Shown: positions 36,230 to 44,022 of the stretch, in pieces | How the letters are laid out: each line of letters starts with the position of its first letter | Position numbering within the stretch: the stretch's first letter is position 1 | DNA from: Trujillonella humicola | Lineage (GTDB): Bacteria; Actinomycetota; Actinomycetes; Mycobacteriales; Geodermatophilaceae | DNA length: 64,000 bases | Reading direction: 5' to 3' | Assembly: GCF_046233715.1 (NCBI RefSeq) | Contig: NZ_JBJNRJ010000016.1 | Coordinates: forward strand, 1 to 64,000 | The notes under the pieces: model-generated | What the model saw: only the letters and a program-made list of their open reading frames with translations | Database searches by the model: none | What the model was told of the DNA's origin: nothing | Program-made: the position numbers and the translations under genes

Positions 36230-36793
36230 GTGGCAGATCCCCGGTCGGGCCCCGGAGCGGTCTCCGGAGCAGGCCCGGCAGCCGGCCCGCTGGTCGGCAT
36301 CGTCATGGGCAGCGACTCCGACTGGCCGATGATGCGGCCGGCCGCCGAGGCGCTCGCGGAGTTCGGCGTCCCGCACGAGATGCACGTGGTGTCGGCGCAC
36401 CGCACGCCGCGGCGGATGCTCGACTACGCGGAGTCCGCCGCCGGCCGCGGCCTGCGGGTGGTGATCGCCGGCGCCGGGGGAGCGGCGCACCTGCCCGGCA
36501 TGGTCGCCGCCGCCACGCCGCTGCCGGTGATCGGCGTGCCCCGCCCGCTGGACCGGCTCGACGGCCTGGACAGCCTGCTGTCGATCGTGCAGATGCCCGC
36601 CGGCGTGCCGGTCGCGACGGTCTCCATCGGCGGTGGCCGCAACGCCGGGCTGCTGGCGGTGCGCATCCTCGCCGCCGCGGACGACACGCTGCGTGCGGCG
36701 GTCGAGCGCTTCCAGGCCGACCTCGCCGCGTCGGTGCTGGCCCGCGATGCGGCCCTGCAGGAGCGGCTGGCGAGCGACGTCACCCCCGGCTGA
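36230..36793 (+). CDS. purE: 5-(carboxyamino)imidazole ribonucleotide mutase
   Basis: A 187-residue PurE class I mutase that converts N5-CAIR to CAIR. GIVMGSDSDWPMM (substrate loop, catalytic Asp), VVSAHRTPRRM and AGAGGAAHLPGMVAA are the family motifs. The first 20 residues are a Gly/Pro/Ala extension. The GTG follows the purK TGA directly (TGAGTG), a coupled pair. Confidence 0.95.
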   Translation: MADPRSGPGAVSGAGPAAGPLVGIVMGSDSDWPMMRPAAEALAEFGVPHEMHVVSAHRTPRRMLDYAESAAGRGLRVVIAGAGGAAHLPGMVAAATPLPVIGVPRPLDRLDGLDSLLSIVQMPAGVPVATVSIGGGRNAGLLAVRILAAADDTLRAAVERFQADLAASVLARDAALQERLASDVTPG

Positions 36794-36819
36794 GGGACGC
36801 CACGGGTGCGTGGACGTCC

Positions 36820-36825
36820 TAGCAT
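36820..36825 (+). promoter_or_regulatory. -10 element (TAGCAT) for the acyl-CoA dehydrogenase
   Basis: TAGCAT ends 6 bases before the GTG at 36832, fitting a leaderless transcript. Confidence 0.5.
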
Positions 36826-36831
36826 CGGGGC

Positions 36832-38001
36832 GTGAGTGGCACCGGGCTGTACCAGCTGACCGAGGAGCACGAGGCGATCCGGGCGGCCGTCCGCGACATC
36901 GCCGAGCGGGAGATCGCGCCGTTCGCGGCAGAGGTGGACGCGGAGTCGCGCTTCCCGGTCGAGGCGCAGAAGGCGCTGACGGCGGCCGGCTTCCACGCCA
37001 CACACGTCCCCGAGACCTACGGCGGCGAGGGCGCCGACGCGATCGCGACCTGCATCGTCATCGAGGAGGTCGCGCGGGTCGACGTGTCGGCCTCGCTCAT
37101 CCCGGCGGTGAACAAGCTCGGCTCGATGCCGATCATCCTGTCGGCCTCGGAGGAGCTCAAGCAGCGCGTGCTGCCCTCGATCGCCGAGGGCCGGGCGATG
37201 ATCAGCTACGGCCTGTCCGAGCGGGAGGCGGGTTCGGACGCCGCGGCGATGAGGACCCGCGCCCGCCGCGACGGCGACTCCTGGGTGCTCGACGGCACCA
37301 AGGCCTGGATCACCAACTCCGGGGTCTCCGAGTGGTACACGGTCATGGCCGTCACCGACCCGGAGAAGCGGGCCAACGGCATCTCCGCCTTCGTCGTGCA
37401 CCGCGACGACCCGGGCTTCGAGGTGGGCCCGAAGGAGAAGAAGATGGGCATCAAGGGCTCGCCCACCTGCGAGCTCTACTTCACCGGCTGCACCATCCCG
37501 GCCGACCGGATCATCGGCGAGCCCGGCACCGGCTTCAAGACCGCGCTGCGGACCCTGGACTTCACCCGCCCGACCATCGGCGCGCAGGCCGTCGGCGTCG
37601 CGCAGGGGGCGCTGGACGCCGCGGTCGCCTACACCCGCGAGCGCAAGCAGTTCGGCCGCGCGGTCGCCGACAACCAGGGCGTGCAGTTCATGCTGGCCGA
37701 CATGTCCATCCAGATCGAGGCCGCCCGGCACCTGGTCTACGTGGCCGCCGCCCGCGGCGAGGCCGCCCACGAGGGCGGCCGGGTCGACCCGGACCTCGGC
37801 CGGCTGTGCGCCGCGGCCAAGGCGTTCGCCTCCGACGTCGCGATGAAGGTGACCACCGACGCCGTCCAGCTGTTCGGCGGCGCCGGCTACACCTCCGACT
37901 TCCCGGTCGAGCGGATGATGCGCGACGCCAAGATCACCCAGATCTACGAGGGCACCAACCAGATCCAGCGCATGGTGATCGCCCGGAGCCTCCTGAAGTA
38001 G
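36832..38001 (+). CDS. Acyl-CoA dehydrogenase (FadE25-like)
   Basis: A 389-residue FAD enzyme of beta-oxidation or branched-chain acyl-CoA oxidation. Seen: YGLSEREAGSDAAAM (FAD/substrate signature), WITNSGVSEWYTVM, KMGIKGSPTCELYFTGC, and YEGTNQIQRMVIAR containing the catalytic Glu. Adjacent purE-fadE25 is conserved in mycobacteria (Rv3275c-Rv3274c). Short/branched substrates are likely but not provable here. Confidence 0.9.
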   Translation: MSGTGLYQLTEEHEAIRAAVRDIAEREIAPFAAEVDAESRFPVEAQKALTAAGFHATHVPETYGGEGADAIATCIVIEEVARVDVSASLIPAVNKLGSMPIILSASEELKQRVLPSIAEGRAMISYGLSEREAGSDAAAMRTRARRDGDSWVLDGTKAWITNSGVSEWYTVMAVTDPEKRANGISAFVVHRDDPGFEVGPKEKKMGIKGSPTCELYFTGCTIPADRIIGEPGTGFKTALRTLDFTRPTIGAQAVGVAQGALDAAVAYTRERKQFGRAVADNQGVQFMLADMSIQIEAARHLVYVAAARGEAAHEGGRVDPDLGRLCAAAKAFASDVAMKVTTDAVQLFGGAGYTSDFPVERMMRDAKITQIYEGTNQIQRMVIARSLLK

Positions 38002-38032
38002 CGAGCGTTCCCGCAGGTCGCGGGGAGTCGCA

Positions 38033-38063
38033 GGCCCCTCCACGGGGGTGCCGGGGGAGGGCC
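38033..38063. terminator. Candidate terminator after the acyl-CoA dehydrogenase
   Basis: GGCCCCTC can pair with GAGGGCC with one bulge around a G-rich loop. It lies between convergent genes in the 174-base gap 38002-38175, which holds no gene. Confidence 0.35.
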
Positions 38064-38175
38064 GCCGAAGTGATCGGCACCGGCTCCACCGAGGCTCGTG
38101 GGTCGTCCGGGGGCTGCCGCCGGCTGCCCGGTCGGGCCTGCGGCACAAACCTCGCCCGTCCCGGATCCCCGGTGC

Positions 38176-38847
38176 TCAGGGCTCCCCGGCCACGACGCGC
38201 GCCGCGTACTCGTCCATGGTGATCTCGCCGCCCTCCTGCGCGGCCCGTCCCCGGTCCCTGGCCGGGAGCGCGTCCTGGAGGGCGTCGATGCGCTTCCACG
38301 CCGGGTAGGGCTGGTCTCCCTCGACGTCCGGGACGAACCGCGACGGCGCGACCCGCCGGTAGCGGTGCAGGTAGCGGCCGCAGTTGACGAACGTCGCCTC
38401 GACGCGCGCCCGCACCAGGTGGGTGGCGCCCGGGTAGCGGCTCATCGCGGGGTCGTCGTCGTGGACGGAGGCGGTCGCCTGCACGCGCAGCCGGTGCGGG
38501 GTCTCCAGGTCCAGGAAGAGCATCCCGATCCTGCCGCTCGTCGCGATGTTGCCCAGCGACAGGAACATGCCGTTGCCGTCGTAGCTGGGGAACACCAGCG
38601 TGCCCGGGTCGGGCAGGTGGACGAAGCCGGGTGCCCCGCCCTTGTAGGACACGGTCGGACGACCAGCCGCATCGACCGTGGCGAGCAGGAAGAAGTCGCG
38701 GGAGGCGACGAAGGCCGCGGAGTCCGGGTCGAGGCGGGGACGCACGATCGCGTCCACCAACCGGTCGGCCAGCGCCCGGTTGCCGGTCGCCTCCTGCAAC
38801 GCCCGCTGGTCGGGGGTGTAGAAGGGGTCGGTCCCGTCGGAAGGCAC
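38176..38847 (-). CDS. Pyridoxamine-5'-phosphate-oxidase-family protein
   Basis: A 223-residue split-barrel flavin-binding protein. FLLATVDAAGRPTVSYKGGAPG, VFPSYDGNGMFLSLGNIA and GRIGMLFLDLETPHRLRVQ are typical of the PPOX group (MSMEG_1061/YhbP-like), usually FMN- or F420-binding reductases of unknown substrate. GTG 38847 was chosen for its AGGAG site; GTG 38889 is an alternative. It lies 68 bases after the frameshifted methyltransferase on the same strand and may share its transcript. Confidence 0.8.
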   Translation of the reverse strand: MPSDGTDPFYTPDQRALQEATGNRALADRLVDAIVRPRLDPDSAAFVASRDFFLLATVDAAGRPTVSYKGGAPGFVHLPDPGTLVFPSYDGNGMFLSLGNIATSGRIGMLFLDLETPHRLRVQATASVHDDDPAMSRYPGATHLVRARVEATFVNCGRYLHRYRRVAPSRFVPDVEGDQPYPAWKRIDALQDALPARDRGRAAQEGGEITMDEYAARVVAGEP

Positions 38848-38915
38848 CGGGGCTCCTGTGCCCGACTGTCGTCGGGCGTCCGGCAGCACGGGGTCCGGGC
38901 TCTGCGGGCGGCCGC

Positions 38916-39960
38916 TCACGGGCGGGCCTCGAGGACCATGAAGGTGGGCGTCTCCGTCGCGCGGCGGAAGGCGGAGAACCCGGCGGCGGTGACCACCCGG
39001 CGCAACTCGTCCTCGCCGGCCTGCGCACCGAGGGCCTCGCCGCCCGGCTGGGACAGCGCACTGGGCGTGCAGACGAAGGTCGACACCGAGTAGAAGGTCC
39101 TGGCCCGGGTGCTCTCGATCAGCTCGTCGTCGGCCCGCGGCTCGGTGAACATCCACGTGCCGTCGGGGGCGAGCGCGTCCCTGACGTGGCGGGCGGCCCG
39201 GACCGGGTCGCCCATCTCGTGCAGGGCGTTGAACATGCACACCAGGTCGTACCCGTGGCCTCCGAAGTCGTCCGAGCCGGCCACCTCGAAGGTCACGCGG
39301 TCGGCGACCCCGGCGGCGGCGGCCGCCTTGCGCGCCCCGTCGATCGACCCGGCGTGGTCGTCGAACCCGGCGAACTTCGAGTTCGGGTAGGCGTCCGCGA
39401 GCAGGATCAGCGCCGCGCCGAGTCCGCAGCCGACGTCGGCAACCCGCGCGCCGGCCACCAACCGGTCGTGCACCCCGGCGAGGGCCGGGATCCAGCACGG
39501 CACCAGGTGGGCCCGGTACACCGGCTCGAAGAACCGGCGGGTGCCCTCGAACAGGTCGCGGTGGTGCTCGTCCCAGCCGATGCCGCCGTCCGAGCGGAAC
39601 GCGCTCGCCACGCGTTCGGTGTCCTTGTGGTTCGCGCTGACCACCAGCGCCCCGCCGGCCACGAAGGTCGGGCTGTCCGGGTCGGCGAGGCAGGCGGCCT
39701 GCTCGGAGGTCAGCCAGTAGCGCCCGTCGTCGTGCTCGCACGTAGGCGCTGGCCACCTGGGCGCCCAGCCACTCCCGCACCAGCCGCGGCTGGCAGCCGG
39801 TCGCCGCAGCCAGGTGCTCGGCGGTCTGGGCGCCGCCGTCGGCCAGGGCCCGGTACAGGCCCAGCTGGTCGCCGATCACGACGGTGGCCGCGTGCGCGGC
39901 GGCGGCCTGGTCCGCGCCGTAGCGCTCCAGGAAGGCCTGGGTGGCGGTGTCGAGCGTCAT
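38916..39960 (-). pseudogene. SAM-dependent methyltransferase, frameshifted
   Basis: Two frames together make one class I methyltransferase. The N-terminal winged-helix part starts MTLDTATQAFLERYGADQ at 39960 and runs LGLYRALADGG...REWLGAQVASAYV. Near 39738-39742 the protein sense switches frame to CEHDDGRYWLTSEQAACLAD and continues through the SAM motif VADVGCGLGAALILLA to the stop at 38916. The first frame after this point is Arg-rich nonsense. A two-base deletion (or one-base insertion) explains it. It is a real frameshift or a sequencing error. Intact, it would be about 347 residues. If translated from an internal start (about 39662), the catalytic domain alone remains. Confidence 0.78.
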
Positions 39961-40140
39961 GGCCGTCAACTCCATCTGCTGGTCCGGTCGACCGTCGCTG
40001 TCCGAGCGCTGCTGTCCCCTCACCGTGCCGGGCGCCCGCGGGCGTGGCATCGGGCCTGTGACCCACTCCCGCAGGGCCGGTGTGGGTGGTTCGACCCATC
40101 GGGTACTGACACCTCGATACCGCGGAGGGAGGTCGCGCGC
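39961..40140. promoter_or_regulatory. Divergent promoter region, methyltransferase / LuxR regulator
   Basis: A 180-base gap between divergent genes, with no gene in it. GGAGGGAGG upstream of the LuxR ATG is a strong ribosome site. Exact promoters are not clear, although GATACCGC (40117-40124) may hold a -10. Confidence 0.35.
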
Positions 40141-41772
40141 ATGGCCGGCGACGTGCTCGAGCGGGGCCGCGAGGCGTCCGGGCGCTTCCGGTGGGACGAG
40201 GCCTACGCCCTCTACCGCGCGGCGGCCGAGAACGAGCCGCTGGGAGCCCAGGACCTGGCAGCGCTGGCCGACGCGGCCTGGTGGCTGGGGCACACCGAGG
40301 AGTCACTGGCCCTGTCCGAGCAGGTGTACCGACGGCACCTGCACGGCGCGCAGGTGCCACAGGCGGCGATGCTGGCCATCGAGATCGGCTTCCTGTGGAT
40401 GCTGCGGGGTGAGCCGACCGTGGGGTCGGGGTGGATCAGCCGCGCCAAGCGGCTGCTGGAGGACGCCCCGGAGTCAGCCGCGCACGGCTACCTCTCCTAC
40501 CTCGACGTCGAGGGCGCACTCGGCGCCGGCCGCTACGAGGAGGCGATCGAGCGCAGCCGGGCCATGCAGCAGCTCGCCGACCGGCACGACGATCCGACCC
40601 TGTGCGCCGTCGCGCTGGTCCTGGAGGGCGGGGCGCAGGTGCGGCGCGGCCGCGTCACGTCGGGTCTGGCGGTGATCGACGAGGCCATGCTGCCGGTGCG
40701 GGCCGGTCAGGTGGCCCCGAACTGGGCGGGCAACCTCTACTGCCACGTGATGGACCTGTTCTTCGAGCTCGCCGACCTCGACCGGGCCCGCGCCTGGACC
40801 CGGGCCACCGAGCGCTGGTGCGACGAGCACAGCAACGCCGCGATGTCCACCGGCATCTGCCGGGTGCACCGCGCGCACCTGCACCACCTGGAGGGGCGCT
40901 GGACGGCCGCCGCGCAGGAGGCCGCCACGGCGTGCCGCGACCTCGCCGACATGAACGTCGGCGTGGTCGCCGAAGGGCACTACCGGATCGCCGAGCTGCA
41001 CCGGCTGCGCGGCCGGCACCGCGCCGCGCAGGAGCACTTCACGCGGGCGCACGAGCTCGGCCGAGACCCCCAGCCCGGCCTGGCGTTGCTGCGCCTGGCC
41101 GAGGGCAGGGGCGCGACCGCGGCGTTGCGCAGCGCGCTGGCGAGCGCCGACCGGGACCTGGACCGCGTCCCGCTGCTGCTCGCCCAGGCCCAGGTCGCCC
41201 TCGCCTGCCGCCAGTCCGACGTGACGGCGCTGGCGGCCGGTGAGCTGGACCGGCTGGCGGGGACGTTCCAGACCCCCGGCCTGCTGGCCTGCGCCGCCGA
41301 GGCGGTCGGTCTCGCCCGCCTGGCCCGCGGCGAGGCGGCCGAGGCACTGCCGGTGCTGCGCGAGGCCTGGCGGCGCTGGCGAGACCTCGAGGTCCCCTAC
41401 GACGCCGCACGGATGAGGGTGCGACGGGCGCAGGCGTTGGCCGGGGTCGATGACGGCGAGGCCGCCGCGCACGAGGTCGAGGCGGCTCGGGCGGTCTTCG
41501 TCGAGCTCGGCGCGGTCGACGACCTCCGCGGGCTCGACGGCGTGCTCGGCAGCGGTGAGCCGCCGGGTGGGCTCTCCGCCCGCGAGGTGCAGGTGCTGCG
41601 CGCCGTCTGCGCCGGCCGCACCAACCGGCAGATAGCCACGGCTCTGACTCTCAGCGAGAAGACCGTCGCCCGGCACCTGTCCAACATCTTCGCCAAGCTC
41701 GACGTGGCCTCGCGCACCGAGGCTGCGGCCGTGGCCTTCCGGCACGGGCTGGCCGACCCGTCGGAGGCGTGA
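40141..41772 (+). CDS. LuxR-type transcription regulator with TPR-like sensor region
   Basis: A 543-residue regulator. Residues 1-460 are Ala/Leu/Glu/Arg-rich helical pairs (TPR/MalT-like), as in cytoplasmic signal-sensing arms. The C-terminal LuxR helix-turn-helix is clear: LSAREVQVLRAVCAGRTNRQ, then LTLSEKTVARHLSNIFAKLD. No ATPase domain is present, unlike full LAL regulators. Divergent placement suggests it controls the methyltransferase and PPOX-like gene. Confidence 0.85.
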   Translation: MAGDVLERGREASGRFRWDEAYALYRAAAENEPLGAQDLAALADAAWWLGHTEESLALSEQVYRRHLHGAQVPQAAMLAIEIGFLWMLRGEPTVGSGWISRAKRLLEDAPESAAHGYLSYLDVEGALGAGRYEEAIERSRAMQQLADRHDDPTLCAVALVLEGGAQVRRGRVTSGLAVIDEAMLPVRAGQVAPNWAGNLYCHVMDLFFELADLDRARAWTRATERWCDEHSNAAMSTGICRVHRAHLHHLEGRWTAAAQEAATACRDLADMNVGVVAEGHYRIAELHRLRGRHRAAQEHFTRAHELGRDPQPGLALLRLAEGRGATAALRSALASADRDLDRVPLLLAQAQVALACRQSDVTALAAGELDRLAGTFQTPGLLACAAEAVGLARLARGEAAEALPVLREAWRRWRDLEVPYDAARMRVRRAQALAGVDDGEAAAHEVEAARAVFVELGAVDDLRGLDGVLGSGEPPGGLSAREVQVLRAVCAGRTNRQIATALTLSEKTVARHLSNIFAKLDVASRTEAAAVAFRHGLADPSEA

Positions 41773-41778
41773 ACCCGG

Positions 41779-41807
41779 CCCCCGGTGGCGTGCGGGGTCC
41801 CCGGGGG
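41779..41807. terminator. Candidate terminator between LuxR and permease genes
   Basis: CCCCCGG (41779-41785) pairs with CCGGGGG (41801-41807) in the 45-base gap between convergent genes. Confidence 0.45.
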
Positions 41808-41817
41808 TGGCGCCGGT

Positions 41818-43056
41818 CTAGCCCCCGGTCGGCCGGGGCGGGACCTCCTCGGCCGGGTCCTCCTCCGGAACGGGTTCCGGCTCCTCGGGCGGTGGAGCGG
41901 CCGGTGGAGCGGCCGGTTCCGCGACCTCCCGGCGCCAGCCCTGGATCGCGGCGGCCAGCACCCCGGCCACGGGGACGGCGAGGAACAGCCCGAGCAGGCC
42001 GAAGACGGAGGCCGCCCCGGTCGTCAGCAGGAGGACGACCAGCGGGGGGAAGTTGATCGCCCGGGACAGCAGCAGCGGCGCGAGCAGGTTGCCCTCGATC
42101 TGCTGCACGGCGACGACGATCAGCAGGGCCCACAGGGCGGTCGTCCAGCCGCCGGTGACGCCGGCGACCGCCACCGCCACCGCCCCGGCGATGGTCGCCC
42201 CGACCAGGGGCACGTACCCGAACAGGAAGGTCAGCGCGCCGATCGCCAGGGCCAGGGGGACGTCGAGCACCCAGAGCCCCAGGCCGATGAGGACGCCGTC
42301 GATGAGCCCGGTGGCCGTGGCCGCGTAGAACCAGGCGCCGGCCGTGCGCAGCGCCGACCGGAAGGCGGCGTCGGTCGGGGCGCGGTAGCCCCCCGGCAGC
42401 ATGCCGACGAAGCCGCGCCACAGGCCGTCGCCGCCGGTGAGCGCGAAGAGCGTGAAGAACAGGGCGATGAGCAGGACGGTGACGACCTGGCCCGCGGCGT
42501 TCACGGCCTGGGTCGCGGCCCCGCCGAGGCCGCCGAGCGCGCCGCCCGCGGAGGCCTCGAGCTGGTCGATGAGCTGGTCGAGCACCGGGCTGTCGAGATC
42601 GGCGGTCCGGTTCTGCGCCCATTCGGTGAGCGACTGCACGGCGTCGGTCCCCGCAGCCACCAGTCCGGGCCACGCGTCGATCACGCGCAGGACGAGGAAC
42701 GTGAGCACGCTGAGGAAGAAGGCCACGTAGGCGACGACGCAGACGATCGCGGCCAGTGCGGCCGGCGCGCCCCGCTCCCGGAGCCACCGGGCGATCGGCC
42801 ACAGCAGGGCGACCTGGGCGAGCCCGAGGACCACCGCGGCGGCGAGGAGCTGGACCTGCAGCACCAGCCAGATCGCGCCGACGGCGGCCAGGCCGATCAC
42901 CAGGAAGCGCCCGGCGATCGTCGCCTCCCGCTGCAGCAGCGTCACGCGGTCGGTCGAGGGAGGCACGCGGCGGCCCACCCCTGCCACCGGGACGGGGGAG
43001 GCGTTCTGCCGCGCCGCGGCCGCCCGCAGCGCGGCGAACGGCATCCGTCTCGCCAT
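41818..43056 (-). CDS. AI-2E-family permease
   Basis: A 412-residue member of the AI-2 exporter/TqsA-YdiK family with about eight helices: two N-terminal hairpins, a soluble segment (about residues 135-210), then LFFTLFALTGGDG, GVLIGLGLWVLDVPLALAIG and the conserved NLLAPLLLSRAINFPPLVV. Actual substrates of these proteins vary (signals, ions, organic acids). The C-terminal 45 residues are Pro/Glu-rich. The ATG at 43056 is preceded by GGAGGCCGGAG. Confidence 0.85.
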   Translation of the reverse strand: MARRMPFAALRAAAARQNASPVPVAGVGRRVPPSTDRVTLLQREATIAGRFLVIGLAAVGAIWLVLQVQLLAAAVVLGLAQVALLWPIARWLRERGAPAALAAIVCVVAYVAFFLSVLTFLVLRVIDAWPGLVAAGTDAVQSLTEWAQNRTADLDSPVLDQLIDQLEASAGGALGGLGGAATQAVNAAGQVVTVLLIALFFTLFALTGGDGLWRGFVGMLPGGYRAPTDAAFRSALRTAGAWFYAATATGLIDGVLIGLGLWVLDVPLALAIGALTFLFGYVPLVGATIAGAVAVAVAGVTGGWTTALWALLIVVAVQQIEGNLLAPLLLSRAINFPPLVVLLLTTGAASVFGLLGLFLAVPVAGVLAAAIQGWRREVAEPAAPPAAPPPEEPEPVPEEDPAEEVPPRPTGG

Positions 43057-43179
43057 CTCCGGCCTCCCCTCGGCGCAGGTCGAGCGGGGCCCTACCCGCC
43101 CGGGCCGGGGTTGTCCCATCGTCGTGCGCTCGGGCCGCAAGCGCTCGCGCCGGGATCGCCGCCGTCGCGGAGAGGGTCA

Positions 43180-43812
43180 CTAGTCCGACCGCGGCGCCGG
43201 ACCGGCGAGGAGGACCGGGACCGTCGACCGACGGGTCAGGGACTGGGCGACGCTGCCGAGCAGCCGGTGGGACAGGCCGCGGCCGCGGCGGCCGATGACG
43301 ATGGCGTCGGCGCCCGCGGCCTCGGCGGCCTCGAGCAGGACGAGGTCGGGCTGCCCGCACCGCAGCTCGAGCCCGGGGGCCGGCCCGCCGGGAGGGAACC
43401 AGCCGGCCCGCTCGGCCAGCAGGTCGTGCCACTCCCGGCGCGCTCCGGGGCCGTCGAACTCCGCGGCGTCGGGGTCCAGCACGGCGGCCAGGACGATGCG
43501 AGCCGGTGCGGAGGCGAACAGCCGGACCGCGTCGCGCACGGCGCGGTCGGACTCGGCCGACCCGTCGACCCCCACGAGCACGGTCGGCCGCCCCGGGGCG
43601 CCGTGCTCGGCCCCGGGCGTGCGCTCGAGCACCCGGCCGGCGCGCCGGCCGCGCTCCATCGCGATCGGCACGAACAGCGGACCCAGCGCGGCCCCCAGGA
43701 AGTACCACGTGCCGGCGCGGTGCCCGTGCCGGCCGAGGAACAGCAGCGCCGCACCGAGCCCGAGAACCAGCCAGAGCAGCACCACGAGGGCCACCCACCA
43801 CGACGTCGGCAT
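43180..43812 (-). CDS. Universal stress protein with N-terminal membrane segments
   Basis: A 210-residue protein: two hydrophobic helices (residues about 5-25 and 36-52), then a UspA domain from PTVLVGVDGSAESDRAV to the ATP-binding end GRRGRGLSHRLLGSVAQSL (G-x-G-9x-GS). Most UspA proteins are soluble, so membrane tethering is unusual. GGAGGGAG precedes the ATG. It lies between transport genes, suggesting a link to envelope or ion stress. Confidence 0.82.
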   Translation of the reverse strand: MPTSWWVALVVLLWLVLGLGAALLFLGRHGHRAGTWYFLGAALGPLFVPIAMERGRRAGRVLERTPGAEHGAPGRPTVLVGVDGSAESDRAVRDAVRLFASAPARIVLAAVLDPDAAEFDGPGARREWHDLLAERAGWFPPGGPAPGLELRCGQPDLVLLEAAEAAGADAIVIGRRGRGLSHRLLGSVAQSLTRRSTVPVLLAGPAPRSD

Positions 43813-44022
43813 CCGCCGGAACTCCCTCCGGGTCCGTGCCCAGCTCGGTCGGCCCCACCCTCGGCCGTCGGCCCCCGGTCCGGAAGGGGCGACGGTCGCG
43901 CATCGACGGGACGTCGGACCCGCGGCCGGTGCCGGGGCCGCCGGAGGACCGTGGCCCGGGCCGCCACGCCGACCCGTTGGTCCTGCCCCTCCCGGCCGTA
44001 GGTCCCTGCCCGCCCGTCGCCG

